Shown here in pieces: positions 8,203 through 17,800 of a stretch of 64,000 nt of DNA; position 1 is the first letter of the stretch; every line of letters begins with the position of its first letter. Where the stretch lies: NCBI RefSeq assembly GCF_013177455.1, contig NZ_CP053660.1, forward strand, positions 2,790,001 through 2,854,000, read 5' to 3'. Source of the stretch: Nocardioides marmotae. Its GTDB lineage: Bacteria; Actinomycetota; Actinomycetes; Propionibacteriales; Nocardioidaceae. The notes under the pieces are model-generated. The model searched no databases. It was not told the origin of the DNA and was given only the letters and a program-made list of their open reading frames with translations. The position numbers and the translations under genes are program-made.

Positions 8203-10809
8203 TCAGGCCCGCACCCGCGCGCGGGCCTCGATGACCCGGTCGGCGAACCGGACGAGCACGCCGGGGACGGCGGCGAGGAGGACCAGCCAGAGGGTGGAGT
8301 CGAGCGCCAGGTCGGTCGTGCCGAGCAGGTCCTGCAGCGGCGACCAGACCGCGCCCAGCACCTGGAGGAGCGCGGCGCCGGCCACCGCGAGCTCCAGGCC
8401 CCGGGACCGCAGCGCGAGGCCCTGCCGGGGCGCGCGGACGGCCAGGGCGACGCCGAGCTGGGCGAGGCCCAGGCAGAGGAAGACGGCGGTCTGGCTCTGG
8501 TCGCCGGAGGGCACGACGAGGCCCGCGACGAGCGAGACGACGGCGATCAGGGAGCCGGCGACGACGATCTGCCGGGCCAGGCCGTCGGCGAGCACGGAGC
8601 GGTCCGGCGACGGCGAGGGCCGGGTCATCACCGCGGGGTCCAGCGGCTCGCCGCCGAACGCGACGCCGGGCAGGCCGTGGGTGAGCATGTTGATCCAGAG
8701 GATCTGGCCCGGGGCCAGCGGCACCGGCATCCCGAGGAACGGGCCGATGAGGATGACCAGCACCTCCGCGAGGCCGCCGGCCAGGCCGTAGCGCAGGAAG
8801 GTGCGGATGTTGCGGTAGATCCGCCGCCCCTCCCCCACCGCACGGACCACGGTGCGCAGGTCGTCGTCGGCGAGCACGAGGTCGGCGGCCTGGCGCGCGA
8901 CCTCGGTCCCGCGGTCGCCCATCGCCACGCCGATGTCGGCGCTGCGCAGGGCGGGTGCGTCGTTGACGCCGTCGCCGGTCATCGCGACCACGGCGCCGTG
9001 CTGCTGCCAGGCGCTGACGATGTCGACCTTCTGCTCGGGGCGGGTGCGGGCGTAGACCGCGATGTGCTCGACCCGGTCGACGTGCTCGCCGCGCGCGACG
9101 GCGGCGCCGTCGCTGACCTCGCCGCCGTCGGCGGTGATGCCGAGCTCGTCGGCGATGGCGCGCGCGGTGCGCGGGTGGTCGCCGGTGATGAGGATGGTCC
9201 GGATGCCGGCGGCGCGGCACTCCTCGATCACCTTCCGCGCGTCGGGACGCGCCGGGTCGACCAGCGCGACCAGGCCGCGCAGGGCGAGCCCGCGCTCGAG
9301 GGCGTCCTCCGCGGGAGGCCGGTGGTGGACGGCGTCGGCGACCGCGAGCACGCGCAGGCCGGCCAGGGCGTACCGGTCGGCGGCCGCGCGGGCGGCGTCG
9401 ACCGAGGGCCCGGGCGGGAGCAGGTCGAGGACCACCTCGGGGGCGCCCTTGCACACCACAAGCCAGGAGCCGTCGGGGTCGGGGGCGCGGTGCAGGGTCA
9501 CCATCCGCTGCAGGAGGCTGTCGAAGGGCACCTCGGCCTCGCGGGTCCAGGCCTCGGGGAGGTCGAGCAGGCGGGGGTCGCGCTTGGCGGCCGCGACGAG
9601 CAGCGCGGCCTCCATCGGGTCGCCCACGACGGTCCACGCGCCGTCGGTCGGCCCGCCGAGCCGGGCGTCGTTGCAGAGCACCAGGTCGCGCAGGAGCAGG
9701 TCGGAGCCGACGGCGTCGTCGGCGTCGACGGGCTCCGCCGGGTCGGCCGACCGGTCGTCGTACCGCTGCAGCGCGCCCTCGACGCCGTAGCCGCGGCCGG
9801 AGAACGACCACTCGGCGAAGGGCGTCCAGAGTCGCTGCGCGACCATCTGGCCCTCGGTGAGGGTGCCGGTCTTGTCGGAGGCCAGGACGGTCACCGAGCC
9901 GAGCGTCTCCACCGCCGGGAGCCAGCGCACGAGGGCAGAGTGGCGGGCCATCCGGTAGGCGCCGAGGGCCAGCGCCACCGAGACCACCGCGGGCAGCGAC
10001 TCGGGGATGGCGGCGACGGCCAGGCTCACGGCGAGGACGAGGGTCGGCAGGGCGTCCTGCCCCCGCAGCACGCCGAGGACGAAGACCAGCGCGGACAGCG
10101 CGAGGGCGAGGACCACCAGCTGGCGCGAGAGCCGCGCCAGGCGCTGCTGGAGCGGTGTCGGCCGGGTGGCGGTGGAGGCGATGAGGGCCGCGATCCGGCC
10201 CAGCCCGCTCTCCGCGCCGGTGCGGGTGACCACGGCGCGACCGCGGCCGCGCGTGACGACGGTGCCGGAGAGCACCTCCCCGCCGGTGAGCACGTCGACG
10301 GGGACGGACTCGCCGGTCATCGCGGACTCGTCGACCTGCATCCCGGCGGCCTCGGCGAGGGTGGCGTCGGCGGGCACGACGTCGCCGGCCTCGAGCCGTA
10401 CGACGTCGCCCGGGACGACGTCGGGCGCCGCGACCCGGACGAACCGGCCGTCGCGGACGACCGTGGCGTGCGGCGCGGCGAGCTTGTCGAGGGCGGCGAT
10501 CGCGTTGGCCGCCCGCACCTCCTGGACGACCCCGATGACGGTGTTGAGCACCACGACCGCGGCGATGATCGCCGCGTCGGCGAGGTCCCCGACGAGGGCG
10601 ACGACGACGAGGGCCCCCAGCAGCAGCAGGATCATCGGGTCCCGCAGCTGGTCGAACACCCGGGCGGCCAGGCTCTTCGGCGCGGCCCGGGGGGCCTCGT
10701 TGGGCCCGTGCTCCTCCCTGCGCCGGGCTGCCTCGGCCGAGGTCAGCCCGGTGGTGTCGAGCCCGGACGGCGGGCCCTCCGGGCTCCGGGACTCCGGAGC
10801 CTGGCTCAC
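8203..10809 (-). CDS. cation-transporting P-type ATPase, CtpF/P2-like
   Basis: 868 residues, normal length for P2-type pumps. The actuator motif TGES is at residues 165-168, the TM4 metal-binding motif PESLP at 269-273, the phosphorylation motif DKTGT with Asp312, and the hinge TGDGVNDAPAL near 600; an N-terminal cation_ATPase_N region and a C-terminal six-helix domain are present. It probably exports Ca2+ or another hard cation; PESLP instead of PEGLP leaves the ion uncertain. The GTG start at 10809 overlaps the stop of the universal stress gene upstream by four bases (GTGA), giving a coupled pair. CtpF of M. tuberculosis is likewise DosR-controlled and lies next to a Usp gene. Confidence 0.93.
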   Translation of the reverse strand: MSQAPESRSPEGPPSGLDTTGLTSAEAARRREEHGPNEAPRAAPKSLAARVFDQLRDPMILLLLGALVVVALVGDLADAAIIAAVVVLNTVIGVVQEVRAANAIAALDKLAAPHATVVRDGRFVRVAAPDVVPGDVVRLEAGDVVPADATLAEAAGMQVDESAMTGESVPVDVLTGGEVLSGTVVTRGRGRAVVTRTGAESGLGRIAALIASTATRPTPLQQRLARLSRQLVVLALALSALVFVLGVLRGQDALPTLVLAVSLAVAAIPESLPAVVSVALALGAYRMARHSALVRWLPAVETLGSVTVLASDKTGTLTEGQMVAQRLWTPFAEWSFSGRGYGVEGALQRYDDRSADPAEPVDADDAVGSDLLLRDLVLCNDARLGGPTDGAWTVVGDPMEAALLVAAAKRDPRLLDLPEAWTREAEVPFDSLLQRMVTLHRAPDPDGSWLVVCKGAPEVVLDLLPPGPSVDAARAAADRYALAGLRVLAVADAVHHRPPAEDALERGLALRGLVALVDPARPDARKVIEECRAAGIRTILITGDHPRTARAIADELGITADGGEVSDGAAVARGEHVDRVEHIAVYARTRPEQKVDIVSAWQQHGAVVAMTGDGVNDAPALRSADIGVAMGDRGTEVARQAADLVLADDDLRTVVRAVGEGRRIYRNIRTFLRYGLAGGLAEVLVILIGPFLGMPVPLAPGQILWINMLTHGLPGVAFGGEPLDPAVMTRPSPSPDRSVLADGLARQIVVAGSLIAVVSLVAGLVVPSGDQSQTAVFLCLGLAQLGVALAVRAPRQGLALRSRGLELAVAGAALLQVLGAVWSPLQDLLGTTDLALDSTLWLVLLAAVPGVLVRFADRVIEARARVRA

Positions 10810-11741
10810 TTGCGCATCGTCCCGGAGTCCTCCAGGGACAGGCCGGGCAACGCCACGACGTGACCGGGGGGCACGATCCGGACGGGGCACTGCGCCTCGC
10901 GCAGCACGGCCCGCGCGGTCGAGCCCAGGTGGGCCGCGGCCGGGATGCCGTGGGCCCGGCGCAGCAGCACCAGCTCGTCGGCCTCGGCGGAGACGGCGAC
11001 CAGCGCGTGCGCCGGCTGGTCGTGGATCGTCCGCACCTCGACCTCGACCTCGGGGTATGCCTCCCGCCACTCCGCCAGCGGACCCTCGAGCTCGGTGCGC
11101 GCCCGGGCGTCCCACTGCTCGCGCGAGGTCCGCCCGGCCACGATGTCGTCGTACTCCGAGGGCAGCTTCCAGGCGTGCATCACCACCAGGCGGGCCCCGC
11201 GGGCGTGGGCGACGGCGAAGGCCTCGCCGAACAGCTCGGTGACGCGGGTGGGGCGCTTGATCCCGACGACCACCACCCCGGTGGAGCGGTCGGGGTCCCA
11301 CGTCTCGGGCACCGCGACCACCGGGGACGCGGCGCTCGCCGCGACACCCGTGGAGGTGTTCCCGGTCAGCAGCCGGGCGGTCACCGGGCGGCGGTCGCTG
11401 CCGACCACGAGCAGCCGCGCGCCGCGTGCGTCGGAGGTCAGGGCGGCGACCCGGGAGCCGCGCCGCACCACCCGCTGCACGCGCACCTCGGGGTCGATCG
11501 GGCCGAGCTCGTCGAGGAGCTCGCGGAGCATCACGCGGCCGGCGTCGGTCAGCTCGTCGGGCGGGAGCGGGTACATCGGCGCCATCGCGATGTAGTCCGG
11601 GACGACGTGCACCAGGCGCACCATCGTCCCGAACCGATGGGCCTCGGCGACCCCGAAGCGCGCCGCGACGAGGCTGGCCGGCGATCCGTCGACGCCCACC
11701 ACCACGGGGCCGCCCTCCTCGAGCTGGATGGTGTTCGCCAT
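10806..11741 (-). CDS. universal stress protein, two UspA domains
   Basis: 311 residues. The first UspA domain runs about 10-150 (VVVGVDGS; GSDRRPVTARLLTGNTS as ATP loop) and the second about 160-295 (VVVGIKRP; LRRAHGIPAAAHLGSTARAV). The second domain deviates at the first nucleotide-binding strand, so only the first may bind ATP well. The ATG at 11741 has AGGAGG about ten bases upstream. The stop overlaps the start of the P-type ATPase gene, so both are made from one transcript that begins near the palindrome at 11844-11856. The role is inferred from the family: ATP-dependent control of metabolism or growth under stress. Confidence 0.92.
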   Translation of the reverse strand: MANTIQLEEGGPVVVGVDGSPASLVAARFGVAEAHRFGTMVRLVHVVPDYIAMAPMYPLPPDELTDAGRVMLRELLDELGPIDPEVRVQRVVRRGSRVAALTSDARGARLLVVGSDRRPVTARLLTGNTSTGVAASAASPVVAVPETWDPDRSTGVVVVGIKRPTRVTELFGEAFAVAHARGARLVVMHAWKLPSEYDDIVAGRTSREQWDARARTELEGPLAEWREAYPEVEVEVRTIHDQPAHALVAVSAEADELVLLRRAHGIPAAAHLGSTARAVLREAQCPVRIVPPGHVVALPGLSLEDSGTMRK

Positions 11742-11843
11742 CGCGATCGTCCTCCTGGTCGGCGTCGGCGGCGAGGATCCCCGCCAGGACCATCCTCGTG
11801 CGGGCCGGCCCCGGCCAGGAGGGGCGGAGGCCACAACGCCGGT

Positions 11844-11856
11844 GGGCCTTTGGGCC
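11844..11856. promoter_or_regulatory. DevR/DosR-like palindrome
   Basis: GGGCCTTTGGGCC, one mismatch from a perfect palindrome, 103 bases upstream of the Usp-ATPase operon start at 11741. On the minus strand it reads GGCCCAAAGGCCC and fits GGNCCAARGGNCC. Confidence 0.55.
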
Positions 11857-11920
11857 TGGTCTCCGACGTCCGGTACCGATCCCGGTGTCCGCGGGCGCGA
11901 CCCGGCTTCAGAGACCGGGC

Positions 11921-12619
11921 TCAGCGGTACCCGCCGGAGGACGCCGGGTCGGTGCCGGAGTCCGTGAGGTGCCGGGTCGCGAGGATGGCCGCCTGGGTCC
12001 GGGACCGGACGCCGAGCTTCCCGAGCAGCACCGAGGTGTAGTTCTTCACGGTCTTCTCGGCCAGGTGCATCGCCTCGGCGATCTCGCGGTTGGTGAGGCC
12101 CTGGCCGATGAGCTCGAGGATGCGCAGCTCCTGGTTGCTGAGCCGGGCGATGCGGGGGTCCCGCTCGACACCCTGGCGGACCCGGTCGAGGACCTGCTGG
12201 GTGACCGCCGGGTCGAGCAGCGACTGACCGGCGGCCACGCGACGTACGGCGTCGACCAGGTCGCCGCCCCGGACCTGCTTGAGGACGTACCCGGCGGCGC
12301 CGGCCATGATCGCGGCGAACAGCGCGTCGTCGTCGTCGTACGACGTCAGGATGAGCCCGGCGATGGAGGGATCCTGCGAGCGCACCTTGCGGCACACCTC
12401 GATGCCCGTGCCGTCCGGCAGCCGGCCGTCGAGGATCGCGACGTGGGGACGGAACGCGGGGATCCGGTTGATGGCCTCGTCGGCCGACCCCGTCTCGCCC
12501 ACCACGACGATGTCGCCCTCGGCCTCCAGGAGGTCCTTGATCCCCCGGCGGACGATCTCGTGGTCGTCGACGAGGAAGACCCGGATGGGCGACGGGCTCG
12601 CGTTCGGCTGCTCTCCCAT
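11921..12619 (-). CDS. devR: NarL/DevR-family response regulator
   Basis: 232 residues. The receiver domain spans about 12-130, with the acidic pair Asp18-Asp19, phosphoacceptor Asp64 (VAILDGRLPDGTG) and the lysine in YVLKQ. The LuxR-type helix-turn-helix covers about 155-220 (LSNQELRILELIGQGLTNREIAEAMHLAEKTVKNYTSVLLGKLGV). The recognition helix EKTVKNY matches that of mycobacterial DosR, whose Lys and Asn there contact the GGGAC half-site. The ATG at 12619 is followed by normal coding sequence. A perfect palindrome GGACCTTTGGTCC 61 bases upstream suggests autoregulation. Its kinase is probably the GAF protein at the left edge. The symbol is given by likeness to DevR/DosR; orthology to OsdR of Streptomyces is equally possible. 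Confidence 0.9.
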   Translation of the reverse strand: MGEQPNASPSPIRVFLVDDHEIVRRGIKDLLEAEGDIVVVGETGSADEAINRIPAFRPHVAILDGRLPDGTGIEVCRKVRSQDPSIAGLILTSYDDDDALFAAIMAGAAGYVLKQVRGGDLVDAVRRVAAGQSLLDPAVTQQVLDRVRQGVERDPRIARLSNQELRILELIGQGLTNREIAEAMHLAEKTVKNYTSVLLGKLGVRSRTQAAILATRHLTDSGTDPASSGGYR

Positions 12620-12679
12620 GCCGAGAACCTAGGTCGGGCCGGAGGGCGCCCTGAAGCGACGATCGACCCTGCTCTCCGA

Positions 12680-12692
12680 GGACCTTTGGTCC
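12680..12692. promoter_or_regulatory. DevR/DosR-like perfect palindrome
   Basis: GGACCTTTGGTCC, a perfect 13-bp palindrome between the response regulator (start 12619) and the universal stress gene ending at 12766. Its place before the regulator gene suggests autoregulation. Confidence 0.6.
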
Positions 12693-12765
12693 GGACTCCT
12701 GCGACCCCCGCGGCCGCGCGGCCCCGCGGCCCCGCGGCTCCGCGGCTCCGCGGCTCGGCAGCGGC

Positions 12766-13683
12766 TCAGCGAGCCGCGGTGTCGCGGCGCTCCCCGCCGC
12801 TCGCCGTCATCGCGGCCGAGGGCTCGACGACCACGACCGGGACCGGGCTCTGCCGGAGGACCGTGCGGACCACCGAGCCGAGGTGCGACCCGACGGCCAG
12901 GGTGGGGTTCCGGCGACCGAGGACCAGCAGCTGCGCGCCCTCGGCGACGTCGTCGAGGGCCAGCGCGGCCGGGGCGTGGTAGACGCTGACGACGGTGTTG
13001 ACGCCCGGGTGCTCGGCCCGGAGGGCGTCGAGGTCGGGGGCGACCTCCTGGCCGAACCGCTCCTTCTCCGCCTCGCGCATGGCGTCGTCGACGACGATGC
13101 CGTCGTAGCCGTTGGCCAGCCACCACGCGTGGACGATCCGGAGGTCGGCCCCGCGCTCCCGTGCCAGCGTGAACCCCGCGCGCATGATCTCGCGGGAGCG
13201 GGCGGGGTCGTGGACGCCGACGACCACGGGGCCGGGCTCCGCGCCGTCCGGCGGGCGCCACGCCTCCGGCACCGAGACGACCGGTGCGTGGGCGCGGGCC
13301 GCGACACCGCTGGTCGTCGAGGCGCTGGTCAGGCGCTTGGTCCCGGTCAGGTGACGGTGCTGGAGGACCACCATCCGGGCGTCGGCGCTGCGCCCGGCGA
13401 GGACGGCGGCCGGCGCGCCGGTGGTGACGAGCTCGGAGGTGACGACGACGGCGCTGCCGACACGGGCCCGGGCGCCCGCGACCGCCTGGCGGAGCACCTC
13501 GGCGCCGTACTCCTGGGCGGTCTGGTAGGCCGCCGCGAGGGAGCTCGGGAGGGTGGGCGGCATCCGGACGACGTGCACGAGGTGCAGCGGGCTGCCGCTC
13601 AGCATCGCCTCTCGCGTCGAGAAGTCGAGGAGCGCCTCGCTCTCGCCGGCCCCGACGGCGACGACGATGGGCTTGCTGGTCAT
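12766..13683 (-). CDS. universal stress protein, two UspA domains
   Basis: 305 residues, two UspA domains (about 5-140 and 155-295). The second has VVVGVHDP and the loop LGRRNPTLAVGSHLGSVVRTVL; the first has a weaker nucleotide loop (LQHRHLTGTKRLTSASTTSG). The start is taken as the ATG at 13683; a GTG two codons upstream at 13689 is also possible and has AGGAC at a better distance. The coding sequence ends just before a long run of simple CGCGG repeats (about 12710-12765). It is third of the three double-domain Usps of the region, behind the palindrome at 13752-13764. Confidence 0.9.
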   Translation of the reverse strand: MTSKPIVVAVGAGESEALLDFSTREAMLSGSPLHLVHVVRMPPTLPSSLAAAYQTAQEYGAEVLRQAVAGARARVGSAVVVTSELVTTGAPAAVLAGRSADARMVVLQHRHLTGTKRLTSASTTSGVAARAHAPVVSVPEAWRPPDGAEPGPVVVGVHDPARSREIMRAGFTLARERGADLRIVHAWWLANGYDGIVVDDAMREAEKERFGQEVAPDLDALRAEHPGVNTVVSVYHAPAALALDDVAEGAQLLVLGRRNPTLAVGSHLGSVVRTVLRQSPVPVVVVEPSAAMTASGGERRDTAAR

Positions 13684-13751
13684 GGTCACGGGTCTCACGT
13701 CCTGTCCTGGTCGGTGACTCAAGCCTCGGGCCGCCGCGGGCGCACCGGCAG

Positions 13752-13764
13752 GGTCCAAGGGCCC
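13752..13764. promoter_or_regulatory. DevR/DosR-like palindrome
   Basis: GGTCCAAGGGCCC, 69 bases upstream of the universal stress gene starting at 13683. It differs from the box before the two DoxX genes (GGACCAAGGGCCC) by one base. Confidence 0.6.
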
Positions 13765-13790
13765 CGGGCGGCAGGACGTTGGTGGGTGCC

Positions 13791-16472
13791 TCAGTCCGCG
13801 GAGCGGAGCTGGCGCGGCGCGGTCGGGTCGGGCCCCAACGGCGTCCCGAGGCGGAGCTTGGCGTCGACGACCTGGCAACCGGCCCCCGGCCCCGGCACGA
13901 CGGCGTCGAGCACGAGCTCGGCGACCTCGGGCACGTCGGTCACCAGCCGTCCCAGCGAGACGAGCAGGCCGACCACCGGCTCGAGGACCTCGGTCGCGCC
14001 GCCGCCGTCGGCGGCCAGGAGCGCGGTCGACCGCAGCGAGCCGACCGCCCGCCGGGCATCGGCCTCGGTGACCGGCGCGACCAGGATGACCTGGTCCGAG
14101 CGAAGACCGGGCGGCACGCCGCCGCTCGCCACCGTCACCAGCGGCCCCAGCGTGGGGTCGCGCACCACCCCGAGCGCGACCTCGGTGCCCGACACCATCG
14201 GCTGCACCAGGACCTCCGGTGCTCCCCCGACGCTGCCCGCGAAGTCGCGGTAGGCGTCCCGGACCTGCTCGCGCGTGCGCAGGCCCGTGCGGACCAGGCC
14301 CGCCTCGGCGCGGCGGACCGTGCCGGCGTCGACCACCTTGACCGCCACCGGCAGCCCCAGCGCGCCCGCGGCGCGCGCGGCACCGGTCGCGGACCGGGCC
14401 GTGGTCCCGACCGCAGCGAGGCCGTACGCCGCCAGCAACGCCGCCACGTCCGACCCGTCGGACCAGCCGCTGCTCCCCCGCCGCAGCAGGTCGCGCGCCA
14501 GGCTGCGGGTCCGCGCGGCCTCCGCGGCGTCGGTCAGCGGCGCCCCCGGCCCCTCCTCGTCGGCCAGCCACGCGGCGTACCGCACGGCGTGCGCGAGGGA
14601 GCCGACCGCCGCGGCGGGCGTGGCGTGCACCGTGGTCCCGCCGGGGCCGGCCGTCGTGGCGAGGTCGAGGCCGACCGGCACGGCGAGGACCGGCAGCTGC
14701 GGGTGCCGCGCCCGGGCCTCGCCCAGCGCCCGCACCGTGGCGGCGGCGTCGGTGAGGGCGGTGGCGACCGGCACCAGCACGGCGGCGTCGACCTCGCCCG
14801 AGTCGAGCACCTCGTCGAGCAGGCGACCGAGCTGCTCGGGGGTCGCCGAGACACCGGCGTCGACCGGGTTGGTGGGCGCGCCGCCGGCCGCGAGGAGCGG
14901 GCGCAACCGCTCCTGGAGCGCCGCGGACAGCTCGGGCACCACCAGGCCCTCCGCGCGGGCGGCGTCGGCGACGAGCACGCCGGTCCCGCCGGTGTTGCCG
15001 AGCACGGCGACCCGGCCGCCGGCGGGCAGCGGCTGCTCGGCGAGGAGCCTGGCGGTCTCGACCAGGTCGTCGACGTCGCGGCACCCGAGGACACCGGACT
15101 GGGCGAAGAGCGCGTCGACGCCGACACTGCGCAGGCCGCCCGGGCGCCGCTCGCCGTCGGCGCCGGGAGCGCGTCCCCCGACCACGGCGAGGAGCGGCTT
15201 GCGGCGGGAGAACCGCCGGGCGAACCGGGCGAACTTCGCGGCGTTGCCGAACGACTGCAGGTACAGCCCGGCGGCGCGGACCTCCTCGTCGTCGTACCAC
15301 GCGGCGAGCAGGTCGTTGCTCGAGACGTCGACCTTGGCGCCGAGGGCGACCAAGGAGTGGACCCCCAGGCCGGCCTCGTCCGCGCGCCGCAGCAGCGCGG
15401 CCCCGACCCCACCGGACTGACTGGCGATCGCCAGGCCTCCGGGCGGCGGGACGACCTGCTGGTACGTCGCGTTGAGCACGCGCTCCGGCCCGGCGAGCAG
15501 CACCCCGAGCGAGTCCGGGCCCACGAGCCGCACCCCGGCCGCCCGGGCGGCCGCGAGCAGCTCCCGGCGACCCGCCGAGTCCGGCGGCGCGGGCTCCGGG
15601 GAGACGATGACCGCGGCGCCGGCGCCGGCGGCGCCCGCCTCGCGGACCGCCTCGACCACGTCCTGCTCGGGCACGCAGACGAGGACCAGGTCGACCTCCC
15701 CCGCGGCCGCGAGCGACGGGGTGGTCGCGACGCCGGCCACCTCGGCCGCGGTCGGGTGGACGACGACGACCCGGCCGTCGGGGCCGCGGGTGGCGGCCCG
15801 GCCGAGCACCCCGCCGAGCACCTGGTCGAGCACCGCCGCCCCGAGGTCCGTGCCGCCCGGTCCCGCACCGACCACCGCCACGGCGCGGGGGCGGAGCAGC
15901 GGGCGGAGGGAGCGGGCCTCGGCGCGGAAGTCGCGCTCGTCGGCCCGCGCCGAGGGGACCGAGCCGGCCCGCGTCGCCAGCCGCAGCATCACCACGCCGG
16001 AGTCGGAGTCCCGCCCCTCGACGTACCCCGCGCGGGCGAAGACGCTGAGCATCGCGTGGTTCTCGGTGAGCACGTCGGCCTCGAACCGGGTGAACCCCTG
16101 CGCCGACGCGAGCGCCGCGACGTGCTCGAGCAGCAGCGTCCCGACGCCGCGGCCGCGAGCCGCGTCGGCGACGAGGAACGCCACCTCGGCGGTCGCCGCG
16201 TCCAGCGGCTCGGCCGTCGCGAGCCCCAGCAGCTCGCCGCGGGCCTCCGCGACGAGGGCCAGCGTCGACTCGCTGGCGAGCATGGTGTCGACGTAGCGGT
16301 GGGCGGCGTGGCGGGCCGAGGAGAAGAACCGCATCCGGATCGCCTCGTCCGACACGCTCTCGTGCAGGTCGTGGAGCGCAGGACCGTCGCTCTGCCGCAG
16401 CGCCCGGACGACCGCGATCGAGCCGTCGGCCAGCAGCACGTCGGCCGGGCGGACCTCCACCGGAGCGGTCAC
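13791..16472 (-). CDS. GNAT acetyltransferase fused to ADP-forming acyl-CoA synthetase
   Basis: 893 residues. An N-terminal GNAT domain (about 1-165; VADAARGRGVGTLLLEHV is the acetyl-CoA loop) is joined to a CoA-binding domain (about 170-300; RAVAVVGAGPGG), a succinyl-CoA-ligase-like domain (about 310-620; AIASQSGGVGAALLRRADEAG) and a C-terminal ATP-grasp domain (about 670-885). This order is found in Pat-type protein lysine acetyltransferases and in ACD-type enzymes that convert acyl-CoA plus ADP to acid plus ATP. The GTG start at 16472 has no strong ribosome site. In this position, near acetate kinase and phosphoketolase, it could make ATP from acetyl-CoA during hypoxia or acetylate acyl-CoA synthetases; which of the two cannot be read from sequence. 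Confidence 0.9.
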   Translation of the reverse strand: MTAPVEVRPADVLLADGSIAVVRALRQSDGPALHDLHESVSDEAIRMRFFSSARHAAHRYVDTMLASESTLALVAEARGELLGLATAEPLDAATAEVAFLVADAARGRGVGTLLLEHVAALASAQGFTRFEADVLTENHAMLSVFARAGYVEGRDSDSGVVMLRLATRAGSVPSARADERDFRAEARSLRPLLRPRAVAVVGAGPGGTDLGAAVLDQVLGGVLGRAATRGPDGRVVVVHPTAAEVAGVATTPSLAAAGEVDLVLVCVPEQDVVEAVREAGAAGAGAAVIVSPEPAPPDSAGRRELLAAARAAGVRLVGPDSLGVLLAGPERVLNATYQQVVPPPGGLAIASQSGGVGAALLRRADEAGLGVHSLVALGAKVDVSSNDLLAAWYDDEEVRAAGLYLQSFGNAAKFARFARRFSRRKPLLAVVGGRAPGADGERRPGGLRSVGVDALFAQSGVLGCRDVDDLVETARLLAEQPLPAGGRVAVLGNTGGTGVLVADAARAEGLVVPELSAALQERLRPLLAAGGAPTNPVDAGVSATPEQLGRLLDEVLDSGEVDAAVLVPVATALTDAAATVRALGEARARHPQLPVLAVPVGLDLATTAGPGGTTVHATPAAAVGSLAHAVRYAAWLADEEGPGAPLTDAAEAARTRSLARDLLRRGSSGWSDGSDVAALLAAYGLAAVGTTARSATGAARAAGALGLPVAVKVVDAGTVRRAEAGLVRTGLRTREQVRDAYRDFAGSVGGAPEVLVQPMVSGTEVALGVVRDPTLGPLVTVASGGVPPGLRSDQVILVAPVTEADARRAVGSLRSTALLAADGGGATEVLEPVVGLLVSLGRLVTDVPEVAELVLDAVVPGPGAGCQVVDAKLRLGTPLGPDPTAPRQLRSAD

Positions 16473-16568
16473 CGCGCGTCGCCCGGGGCCGGCGTGCCGA
16501 GGGGGGCGGACGCGGGGGGTGCCTTCGGCATGCCGCCAGCATCCCCGCCCGGCATCCCCAGGGGAAGG

Positions 16569-16581
16569 GGTCCCGTGGACC
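16569..16581. promoter_or_regulatory. palindrome upstream of ackA
   Basis: GGTCCCGTGGACC, arms GGTCC/GGACC around CGT, 83 bases before the acetate kinase start. Spacing and GC pattern are like the other boxes, but the AAG/CTT core is missing, so membership in the set is uncertain. Confidence 0.35.
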
Positions 16582-16663
16582 GAGCGTGGACCGGGCCGAC
16601 CCGGCGACCAGCCGCCGGCGGGCGGGCTCCGCCGCTACGGTGCGGGGAGGAACGGAGGCAGCC

Positions 16664-17800
16664 ATGACCGCTCGGCCGGTGCTCGTGCTCAACGCGGGCT
16701 CCTCCTCGCTCAAGTACGCCGTCGTCCGCCCCGACACCGGCGAGACCCTGCTCGGGGAGCACCTGGAGCGGCTGGGCACCGACGACGTCGGGGCCGCCCT
16801 CGACCGGCTCGTGGCGAGACTGGCTGCGGCCGGCATCGCCGCGGACGACCTGGCGGCGGTCGGCCACCGGGTGGTGCACGGCGGCGACCGGTTCGTGGCC
16901 CCCACGCTGGTCGACGACGCCGTCCTCGACGGGCTGGAGGCGCTGGTGCCGCTGGCGCCGCTGCACAACCCGCCGGCGATCGCGGGGGTGCGGCACGCGC
17001 TGGCGGCGTACCCCGGCCTCCCCCAGGTCGCTGTCTTCGACACCGCCTACTTCGCCGACCTGCCGGCGGCCGCGGCGACGTACGCCCTGGACCGCGAGGT
17101 GACCGCGCGGCTCTCGGTGCGCCGCTACGGCATGCACGGCATCAGCCACGAGCACGTCGCCGGGCGGGCCGCCGCGTTCCTGGGCCGGCCGGTCGAGGAG
17201 CTCGACCAGGTGGTGCTCCACCTCGGCAACGGCGCCTCGGCGGCCGCGATCAGCGGCGGGCGACCCGTCGAGACCTCGATGGGCCTCACCCCGCTGGAGG
17301 GCCTGGTGATGGGCACGCGCGGCGGCGACGTCGACCCCGGCGTGCTGCTGCACCTGCTGCGGGTCGGCGGGCTCTCGGTCGCCGATCTCGACGACCTCCT
17401 GCACCACCGCTCCGGCCTCCAGGGGCTCAGCGGCCGCCAGGACTTCCGCGACCTGCTGGCCGCGGTCGACGGCGGCGATGCGGACGCCGCGCTGGCCTAC
17501 GAGGTCTGCTGCCACCGCCTCCGCAAGTACGTCGGCGCCTACCTGGCCGTGCTCGGCGGCGCGGACGTGGTGACGTTCACCGCCGGGATCGGCGAGAACG
17601 TCCCCCGCGTCCGGGCCGACGTCCTCGCCGGTCTCGAGCAGCTCGGCATCCACCTCGACGCCACCCGCAACCAGGTGCGCGGCGGGCCGGCCCGGATCTC
17701 GGCCGACGACTCCGCGGTCACCGTCCTGGTGGTGCCGACCGACGAGGAGCTGTCGATCGCCCGCCAGGTGGTCGCGCTGGTGGGTGTGTCCCGGCCCTAG
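16664..17800 (+). CDS. ackA: acetate kinase
   Basis: 378 residues. It shows the acetokinase motifs in order: [14 protein letters not shown] at the N-terminus, [38 protein letters not shown] and [12 protein letters not shown]. The enzyme interconverts acetyl phosphate plus ADP with acetate plus ATP. The ATG at 16664 follows GGAGG with a good spacer; an upstream in-frame ATG at 16586 has none. The phosphoketolase gene lies tail to tail with it: the two stop codons share the four bases CTAG (17797-17800). Together the two enzymes give substrate-level ATP from sugar phosphates without glycolytic redox steps, which suits the hypoxia context. Confidence 0.96.
   Translation: MTARPVLVLNAGSSSLKYAVVRPDTGETLLGEHLERLGTDDVGAALDRLVARLAAAGIAADDLAAVGHRVVHGGDRFVAPTLVDDAVLDGLEALVPLAPLHNPPAIAGVRHALAAYPGLPQVAVFDTAYFADLPAAAATYALDREVTARLSVRRYGMHGISHEHVAGRAAAFLGRPVEELDQVVLHLGNGASAAAISGGRPVETSMGLTPLEGLVMGTRGGDVDPGVLLHLLRVGGLSVADLDDLLHHRSGLQGLSGRQDFRDLLAAVDGGDADAALAYEVCCHRLRKYVGAYLAVLGGADVVTFTAGIGENVPRVRADVLAGLEQLGIHLDATRNQVRGGPARISADDSAVTVLVVPTDEELSIARQVVALVGVSRP

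Noticed and set aside
12710..12765. CGCGG simple repeats after the universal stress gene considered as a regulatory array
   Set aside because: Short, imperfect GC-rich slippage sequence of a kind common in such genomes; no further structure seen.
12766..17043. A 1425-codon open frame on the minus strand covering the Usp gene, the acyl-CoA synthetase and part of ackA
   Set aside because: It is an open-frame artefact of very high GC. Only the last 305 codons (Usp) have a ribosome site, domain and codon pattern; the rest is the Arg/Gly/Pro-rich shadow of other genes.
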